From: Planctomycetaceae bacterium
Lineage (GTDB): Bacteria > Planctomycetota > Planctomycetia > Pirellulales > UBA1268
NCBI GenBank assembly: GCA_003509235.1
Contig: DONH01000103.1
Coordinates: 1 to 7,038 of the forward strand
Length of the DNA: 7,038 bases
Reading direction: 5' to 3'
A program made the position numbers and the translations under genes. The notes under the pieces were generated by a model. That model made no database searches and was not told where the DNA came from. It was given only the letters and a program-made list of their open reading frames with translations. Each line of letters begins with the position of its first letter. The stretch's first letter is position 1. Below, piece by piece: positions 1 through 4,387 of the stretch.

Positions 1-110
1 CCGGCAGAAAATACATCCGGGCATGTAGTTGCCAGAAGTGATGTCAGTATCACTATGATGATATGACGACCTGTTTCTTTAGAAATGGTGTGATTATGAA
101 TTGTTTGCAT
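1..110 (-). CDS. N-terminal fragment of an exported protein (signal peptide only)
   Basis: Not recognised; only the first 36 codons are inside the window. An ATG at 110-108 opens a frame that runs without a stop to the left edge. Its translation begins MQTIHNHTISKETGRH, followed by a hydrophobic stretch (IIIVILTSLLATT) and then CPDVFSA, a normal Sec signal peptide with likely cleavage after the A of FSA (about residue 35). The start lies 6 bases after the stop of the preceding gene. GAGCGG nine bases upstream is a weak Shine-Dalgarno candidate. The spacing and strand make it the next gene of the same operon. The cysteine after LATT is not a good lipobox because Thr is at -1. The function cannot be inferred from the visible part. 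I am fairly sure it is a real gene start, because signal-peptide shape, spacing and open frame agree. Confidence 0.68.
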   Translation of the reverse strand, partial: MQTIHNHTISKETGRHIIIVILTSLLATTCPDVFSA

Positions 111-116
111 ATTGCT

Positions 117-1499
117 TTACCGCTCGATTCTTGGGTTCATGACTTGAATCGGGCCACTGATCAGAGAAACCGCAGTCTTTTCATCTGTGCCGTTAAGAGG
201 TTTTTTTAAAAAGTCGACAATGATTTTTAGCTGTTTGCCGCCGTTGAGAGCGATGTCGACAGAGAGAGGCTGATTGCTCACGTCTCCTTCTTCCGAGTTT
301 CCCAGTACGGTTTGGAAAACTTCAGAATTGTCAATCTGAATCACGACTGCCGTTGGTGAGACAGAATTTTCGGCTAGCGAAAGACTTGCTTGAAAACGGC
401 GAGAGTCGTCGGGCACAGTCCATGTTATTTCGGTCCGAGGATGAATAAGCAGTGCCGGAGCTGATGCGTTTTCATCTTCACCATCGGATGTCATGATAAC
501 TCTTGGTGAATAGTACTGTAAAAGAGTTGCATCGTCTGCAAGTCCACCAAAGTAAGGTTCAGTTCGCGAATTTGCTGGAGTCCTTCGGGTAAGGTCAATG
601 TGTCGTCCAAAGGTGTAATCGATCAATGATAGGGCATCTTTTGGCAGGGTAACGACAAAGTCATCTTTTATCGATGTCATCGTTACTTCCCAACAAAGTA
701 GGTCTTCATCCCATGTTATTTTGCGGCACCTCATTTTAACTTGCGGTGAACGCAATAGAATGTCGAGCGCATTGGGCTCTATAGCTTTGCCGGGTGTCTC
801 TCCAGGCCGCAACCAACAGATGCCAAAAATTTTGCTTCGCTTGACTGGAATGCTTTCACCATCGAGAAGAACCACAACATTTTCTGGTGTGATTTGAGTG
901 ATGGCACATTCAATGAACTGCCACTGAGTATCACGCTTGATAGCAATGATGTCGGCTGCTGGATTTTCAGGGAGTTCCGCAAGCCACTTGTATGTGTCCG
1001 GTGAACCTGACTGGGATTCTTTAAAAGCAATCCAATGGACAGTGTTTCGTGGTACTTCAAGAGCATGGCCTCCAATTGACAGAAAAGCTGTTGAGTCATC
1101 TGTTGAAATGGTGTCAGCTCGTATGTAAGAGCCATTAACAAGCCCAATCATGAGTTCACTCGAGTTGGTAGAGCGTGCCGGTACAGTTAATGTACGGACA
1201 GAGGGTATCTTCAACGTGCTTGTCGTAATAGGAGTTTTTGACGTGTCGGAAACGGTGACATTTTTGCCATCTAGATGCACGAGTTTTCCACGAACGATGT
1301 CTCCGTTCGAGAGAGTGACGGTGACCTCTTGTTTCTGGACGTTTTCTTGGGCAGGTGTCAGATGAGGTGCCCAGAGTGCGAAGAAGACAACGACACCTGT
1401 CAGGAGGTAGGGGTGAGCGGTCCAAGCTTTGCCGCAGATGTGGCTGCCGGATTGTCGTTGTTTGATCGACTCGTGTTTTTGGGGAACAAGGACTGCCAC
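117..1499 (-). CDS. Exported protein with small beta-barrel-like repeats and a C-terminal NPCBM-like domain
   Basis: The predicted protein has 460 aa starting at GTG 1499. The frame is open up to an ATG at 1655, but that start would overlap the previous gene by 137 bases. The GTG lies 19 bases after that gene's stop and has GGAAG seven bases upstream. The signal peptide has a basic n-region of about 30 residues, a hydrophobic core (YLLTGVVVFFALW, about 31-43) and cleavage after TPA (about 50). Residues 58-299 hold about four diverged units, each with a beta strand pattern such as VTLSNGDIVRGKL and ending near a Val/Ile-Pro plus hydrophobic strand, suggestive of SH3/LSM-like barrels. Residues 312-458 resemble NPCBM/NEW2 carbohydrate-binding-type modules of planctomycetes: LLIHPRTEITWTVPDDSRRF, then FQASLSLAENS, VVIQIDNSEVF and a GGKQLKIIVDF strand. 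A role in binding envelope polymer or protein partners is inference. No catalytic motif is seen. Confidence 0.85.
   Translation of the reverse strand: MAVLVPQKHESIKQRQSGSHICGKAWTAHPYLLTGVVVFFALWAPHLTPAQENVQKQEVTVTLSNGDIVRGKLVHLDGKNVTVSDTSKTPITTSTLKIPSVRTLTVPARSTNSSELMIGLVNGSYIRADTISTDDSTAFLSIGGHALEVPRNTVHWIAFKESQSGSPDTYKWLAELPENPAADIIAIKRDTQWQFIECAITQITPENVVVLLDGESIPVKRSKIFGICWLRPGETPGKAIEPNALDILLRSPQVKMRCRKITWDEDLLCWEVTMTSIKDDFVVTLPKDALSLIDYTFGRHIDLTRRTPANSRTEPYFGGLADDATLLQYYSPRVIMTSDGEDENASAPALLIHPRTEITWTVPDDSRRFQASLSLAENSVSPTAVVIQIDNSEVFQTVLGNSEEGDVSNQPLSVDIALNGGKQLKIIVDFLKKPLNGTDEKTAVSLISGPIQVMNPRIER
126..566 (-). other. NPCBM/NEW2-like domain region of the 460-aa protein
   Basis: This segment encodes about residues 312-458. 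The order of landmarks matches my knowledge of planctomycete NPCBM domains: an entry segment with TEPYFGG, a LLIHPRTEITWTV strand (family form roughly GLGVHs.s.l.y.l), DDSRRFQASLSLAEN (family form yrrFeA.vGiDd), a strand reporting an effect on a subject (VVIQIDNSEVFQTVL, family form V.v.V..DG..vf.S), and a final LNGGKQLKIIVDF strand (family form v.GaK.L.L.V.d). The usual final Asp-His/Asp motif of calcium-binding versions is not evident. The call is from pattern memory and needs a profile search. Confidence 0.55.
603..1328 (-). repeat. About four diverged beta-rich repeat units in the 460-aa protein
   Basis: Four segments of about 45-50 aa can be laid over each other at roughly residues 58-108, 115-160, 191-233 and 251-299. 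Shared features are an opening strand (VTVTLSNGDIVRGKL; LMIGLVNGSYIRADTI; WQFIECAITQI; VKMRCRKITW), a middle strand (NVTVS; TAFLS; NVVVLLDG; DDFVV) and a closing Pro-anchored turn plus hydrophobic strand (KIPSVRTLTV; EVPRNTVHWIAF; PVKRSKIFGICWL; LPKDALSLIDYTF). Identity between units is low, so this is protein-level repetition, not a DNA repeat. Confidence 0.45.
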
Positions 1500-1506
1500 T
1501 TCATTT

Positions 1507-1511
1507 CTTCC
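1507..1511 (-). promoter_or_regulatory. Ribosome binding site deciding the GTG start at 1499
   Basis: On the minus strand GGAAG lies seven bases before the GTG at 1499-1497, in the 19-base gap after the previous stop. The only nearby ATG (1504-1502, AATGAAGTGG context) is in another frame and reaches a stop after about 36 codons, so the GTG is the best start for the long frame. Confidence 0.55.
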
Positions 1512-1518
1512 GTTCGTC

Positions 1519-2682
1519 TTATGGCTTGCCCGTTGCAAGTCGCTTGAAGTATTGTTCAATTGCCTCTCGGTAGTGCGCTGGGTAGTCTCTGCCAATTTGC
1601 TGCAAGGCGTCTTCCCTCTCACGAGGTGGGAGATCGCCCCATTCATCAGTTTCACCGAGTTCCCGTTTTTTTACTTCACCTCGGCCTTTCCCACCGGCAA
1701 GTTGGCTGTCTTCCATCGGCCGGCCGTCGGACATGCTGCCACCTGAACTGCCTGCACCTCCGGAAGCCTGCTGTTTTTTTTGCTCTTCGAGTTTTTTGAT
1801 TAGTTTGTCAAGTGAATCAATGACTCCGCTCTGGACGGCCTGTACTCCAGGCCCAGCATGCCCGAGTTCAAGTCGTCGTGTTACGTCTCTCATTCGCCGG
1901 GAAATGTGGTCGAGAGAATCTTCTTTGAGTGAGGTTATGTCGGTTTCCAAGAGCAAGGCTAGTTGTCTGTATCGGACGGGTAGCTCTTTTTCTCTTTCAA
2001 GTAGTTTGGCGACACTCTGTGCAGCCTCCTCGATTCTCAGGAGCCAATATTCACAGGCAGCCTTGCAGAAAAGTAACGTTGTGGGGTCGACGCTAGAGTC
2101 GAGGGGTAGATTTTCGAGGAGCAGTGCCGCTTCATCGTAACGGCCGAGCCTGATTAACTTCCGGGCAGTCCACAAACGGATCGTCTCGGTAGCAAATGTA
2201 TCGTTTTCGGTCTGAGTGAGTTTCTCTTTCAGACGGACGATTTCAATGGGAGGCATGGACGAGAGGTCAGTAAGTAATCCTTGATATTGTTTCTCAATAT
2301 CGCAGATAATCCGCATGAGATAGTCAAGAGTGTCCACGCCGTTGCGTGGTGTAGTCGTTGCCGGATTCGCTCTCTTGTGGTTGGTTTCCGTTTGGTCCGA
2401 AAGCCATTGTTCTAGTCGCTTGGTATTTTCCTTCTCGCTTGGTTGGCTCCAACTGGCTCTTCGTGCGAGCTCATCCTGTGGGGAGAGGTTTCTGGAGGAC
2501 TCTCTGGACGTCGGTGTTCCCTCTGCACGCAAATGTGCTGGAGCGGTCAAGGTGAGACAGGTGCAAAGACAGGTAATCGCTGCAGAGAGTGGATCTGCGT
2601 TCATTCGTTGCGAAGTTTTGCCTCCTGAGGGGCTCAGAGAGTGGAGTATTTTCATGGTATTGTTCGAGAAGAAAAAAGCCAT
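1519..2682 (-). CDS. Exported helical TPR-like protein with conserved C-terminal WGxLPPR / YPxxYR motif
   Basis: The protein has 387 aa from ATG 2682. The frame is open to an ATG at 2787, but that would overlap the preceding gene by 74 bases; other in-frame ATGs are at 2655 and 2604. I chose 2682 for its GGAG 12 bases upstream, a long spacing, so the start is uncertain. A signal peptide core (PLSAAITCLCTCLTLTAPA) is followed by cleavage near HLRA. After a polar segment come helices: LWTARKLIRLGRYDEAALLL and FCKAACEYWLLRIEEAAQSV (about 170-225) form a TPR-like pair. Next are RRLELGHAGPGVQAVQSGV and a coiled helix DSLDKLIKKLEEQKKQQ (about 270-305), a Gly/Ser/Asp-rich linker (306-335), and a compact tail with EWGDLPPRERE and YPAHYREAIEQYFKRLA. 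I recognise this tail as recurrent in planctomycete proteins encoded beside BatA/DUF4175-like genes; its biochemical role is unknown. A scaffold or adaptor in the envelope is inference. Confidence 0.85.
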   Translation of the reverse strand: MAFFFSNNTMKILHSLSPSGGKTSQRMNADPLSAAITCLCTCLTLTAPAHLRAEGTPTSRESSRNLSPQDELARRASWSQPSEKENTKRLEQWLSDQTETNHKRANPATTTPRNGVDTLDYLMRIICDIEKQYQGLLTDLSSMPPIEIVRLKEKLTQTENDTFATETIRLWTARKLIRLGRYDEAALLLENLPLDSSVDPTTLLFCKAACEYWLLRIEEAAQSVAKLLEREKELPVRYRQLALLLETDITSLKEDSLDHISRRMRDVTRRLELGHAGPGVQAVQSGVIDSLDKLIKKLEEQKKQQASGGAGSSGGSMSDGRPMEDSQLAGGKGRGEVKKRELGETDEWGDLPPREREDALQQIGRDYPAHYREAIEQYFKRLATGKP

Positions 2683-2694
2683 CGTCAGAGTATA

Positions 2695-2698
2695 CTCC
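2695..2698 (-). promoter_or_regulatory. Candidate ribosome binding site for the gene starting at 2682
   Basis: The minus strand reads GGAG with 12 bases to the ATG at 2682-2680. The spacing is longer than ideal. The in-frame alternative at 2655 has no such sequence, and an AGGAGG before the ATG at 2604 is 16 bases away, so this site only mildly favours the 2682 start. Confidence 0.35.
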
Positions 2699-2713
2699 GA
2701 GACATGTTTTCGA

Positions 2714-4387
2714 TTACTCAGTGCGGCCGGTTGCGATATCATGGGCAGCACGTTCGACCCGCTCCTGTCGATGTGCCAGCCTGCCAAGTGCCTCGATTAA
2801 TTCGGTCTCTGAAGCCTGTTCGGTTCCCTCGTTGAGCAGAGCGGAAAACCGAGATGTTCTTCCATTTACACGTGTTTGGAGAATCCGCAGCATCTTGAGT
2901 TCAGCGATTTTGTCTACGAGTGGCTGCTCACCAGGTTTTGCTGGTCGACCACGAGCCTGTCCCTGCTCCTGTCTGTCCTGTTGCTCGCGCTCTGCTCGCT
3001 CGAGTGCTGAGAGGAGTTCTTCTAGACTGGCCACCAAGCCTTCAACAATGCCTTGTGTAAATGAACCGTAGTCACTTCTCTTGAGCCGGTCTGCTGCCAA
3101 GGATGAGTCTTCTCTGATCTGCTGAAGAGCTTCTGGTATTGCTACTGCCGAGCCATCATCGCGGACAAGTGTCAATGCCCGCGTGATGTTTGCAGTAATC
3201 ACATTTTGTTCAGATCCAAGCCGAGTGGATTCAAGTTCTCGTTCTCGTTTACTTGTCGTGGCCGCCTCGTTCGAGAGTTGCTCGACACCCCGGAGAACCA
3301 TTCGTTCTGCCCGTAGCATGTCTCGGATTCGTGCCTCGAGCTTGACTAAGAGACGCTCAATCTCTTCTTCGCGGAGTTGTCGAAGGATTTCTTCAAGTTC
3401 CGCCCGAGCGGCCTCTAATTCGGCTAAAGCTCTTTCCTGCTCTTTCCGTGCGGCGTCTGGTTCAACAGCATCAAGTTTCTCTTTCGCTTCCTGCATCCGG
3501 GAACGGGCTGCCTCTAGCCGTCGGTTTGTTCGGTCTGCCCGAGAGACTTCATCATTTCCTTGGGGTTCCTGTTCGTTGCTTTTTTTCTCACCTGAGTCAC
3601 TGCTTTGATCCGGTGAACTGCTATTCTCGCCCCCCCGCCCTTCGGGTGATTCATTTAAAGAACCATCCTTCGCTGATTCTGATTGTGGATTGTCGTTCGA
3701 ATCACTTTTGGCTTTTATGCCCGCAGCGTTGGCGGACTCTCGACGAAAAGCGTCGACATCTTCAGCGAGTGACTGAGTATCGTCCTCAAGAGTATTTTGT
3801 TTCTTTGCTATTTCGTCAGGGTTGCCGCCGGCTTCCGTTGTTCCCTCAAGGCCCATTTGTCGAGCAATAAGATTGTTTATTCGTCCGAGGAACTCTTTCA
3901 CTTTTTTCTTTGAGTCAGTGACTGTTTTTCTGTTTTCTCCAGACTCAAGCACGGCAAGCAATTCGCGCAGGCGGTCGATGGCAGCATCTTGGCCATTGCC
4001 TGCTTTCAATAGCTGACCCTTTTCCAGCAGTTCAACAATCGTATCGAGACGGTCAGTCACCTCAAGTTCTCTTGCTTGCTCGAATGCCGAACGAAGAGTA
4101 GTCGCTCTACGTGGATCGGTTGTGTCAAGGAGGTCTGCAAGGCGAAGGAATGTTGCCTCCAGTTCACGCATTCGGTTGCTCAGTGCACGTTCCCTTTCTG
4201 CAAGTTGCGAGTGTTTTGGTGGTGAGACAGGTGGTGCCGGTGAGACAGATTGTGCCCACCCTTGTGACACTGCGGTAATCGAGATAGCAATGCCTAGAAG
4301 GAATCGCCTCGTGAAGGCAAAAGTTACGAAGAATGGCTGGCCGTTGTTTTGTTGGCTTTGTATCAGCATTTTTGAAAATCGCCTCAT
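2714..4387 (-). CDS. Exported large coiled-coil protein of the planctomycete envelope gene set
   Basis: The protein has 557 aa. Its ATG overlaps the stop of the preceding gene as ATGA, which implies translational coupling; AAGGG lies three bases upstream, and a second ATG at 4369 is possible. The n-region is long, with a twin arginine (FTRRFLLG, about 25-32), then a hydrophobic core and GWAQ, so cleavage is likely after A45. The rest is mostly charged helix: 60-85, 95-130, 160-220, a disordered Ser/Asp/Glu/Gly-rich linker (222-285), and a long coiled coil (286-365) rich in RxRMxEAxEKL and AELEAARAELEEILRQLREE heptads. Two blocks recur in planctomycete relatives as I remember them: LVRDDGSAVAIPEALQQIRE (about 407-426) and PLVDKIAELKMLRILQTRVN (489-508). 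No enzyme motif is seen. It probably interacts with the helical C-terminus of the upstream membrane protein or with the TPR-like protein downstream; this is inference. Confidence 0.88.
   Translation of the reverse strand: MRRFSKMLIQSQQNNGQPFFVTFAFTRRFLLGIAISITAVSQGWAQSVSPAPPVSPPKHSQLAERERALSNRMRELEATFLRLADLLDTTDPRRATTLRSAFEQARELEVTDRLDTIVELLEKGQLLKAGNGQDAAIDRLRELLAVLESGENRKTVTDSKKKVKEFLGRINNLIARQMGLEGTTEAGGNPDEIAKKQNTLEDDTQSLAEDVDAFRRESANAAGIKAKSDSNDNPQSESAKDGSLNESPEGRGGENSSSPDQSSDSGEKKSNEQEPQGNDEVSRADRTNRRLEAARSRMQEAKEKLDAVEPDAARKEQERALAELEAARAELEEILRQLREEEIERLLVKLEARIRDMLRAERMVLRGVEQLSNEAATTSKRERELESTRLGSEQNVITANITRALTLVRDDGSAVAIPEALQQIREDSSLAADRLKRSDYGSFTQGIVEGLVASLEELLSALERAEREQQDRQEQGQARGRPAKPGEQPLVDKIAELKMLRILQTRVNGRTSRFSALLNEGTEQASETELIEALGRLAHRQERVERAAHDIATGRTE
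3533..3724 (-). other. Low-complexity, probably disordered linker in the coiled-coil protein
   Basis: Residues about 222-285 consist almost wholly of Ser, Asn, Asp, Glu, Gly, Lys, Pro and Gln, with almost no large hydrophobic residues. It separates the N-terminal helical part from the long central coiled coil. The DNA holds a run of seven G (3630-3636 as C on the plus strand) and a run of seven A (3580-3586 as T on the plus strand). Confidence 0.7.
4384..4387 (-). other. ATGA stop/start overlap between the 767-aa and 557-aa genes
   Basis: The minus strand reads ATGA. ATG (4387-4385) starts the coiled-coil protein, and TGA (4386-4384) stops the membrane protein. Such overlaps normally mean coupled translation and near-equal synthesis of the two products, which fits partner proteins. 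Confidence 0.85.

Noticed and set aside
200..212. TTTTTAAAAAA-type slippery sequence near the end of the 460-aa gene
   Set aside because: The minus strand contains T TTA AAA in frame, but a -1 shift reaches a stop within about three codons. There is no clear downstream stimulator, and the in-frame protein is complete.
779..1547. Several short frames on both strands (for example 779-1147 minus, 1275-1547 plus)
   Set aside because: They overlap the 460-aa gene in other frames and have no signal, domain or ribosome binding site.
2542..2604. Lipoprotein signal in the TPR-like protein (ITCLCTC)
   Set aside because: Thr precedes each cysteine or the -3 position is wrong, so there is no acceptable lipobox. 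The hydrophobic core continues past the cysteines to a normal cleavage site.
2330..3071. Plus-strand open frames of 156 and 160 codons (2330-2800 and 2589-3071)
   Set aside because: They lie antisense to the TPR-like and coiled-coil genes, overlap each other in different frames, have Ser/Arg/Cys-rich composition typical of antisense translation, and show no domain or ribosome binding site.
3183..3870. Plus-strand open frames of about 140 codons (3183-3608 and 3448-3870)
   Set aside because: They are opposite the long coiled coil. The Ser/Arg-rich translation is the mirror of Glu/Ala/Leu/Arg codons in the real gene.
2551..4248. GGTGAGACAG occurring three times (2551, 4221, 4239)
   Set aside because: Two copies share 13 bases, which is near the chance level for a 7-kb window. 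They lie in unrelated codons of two proteins.
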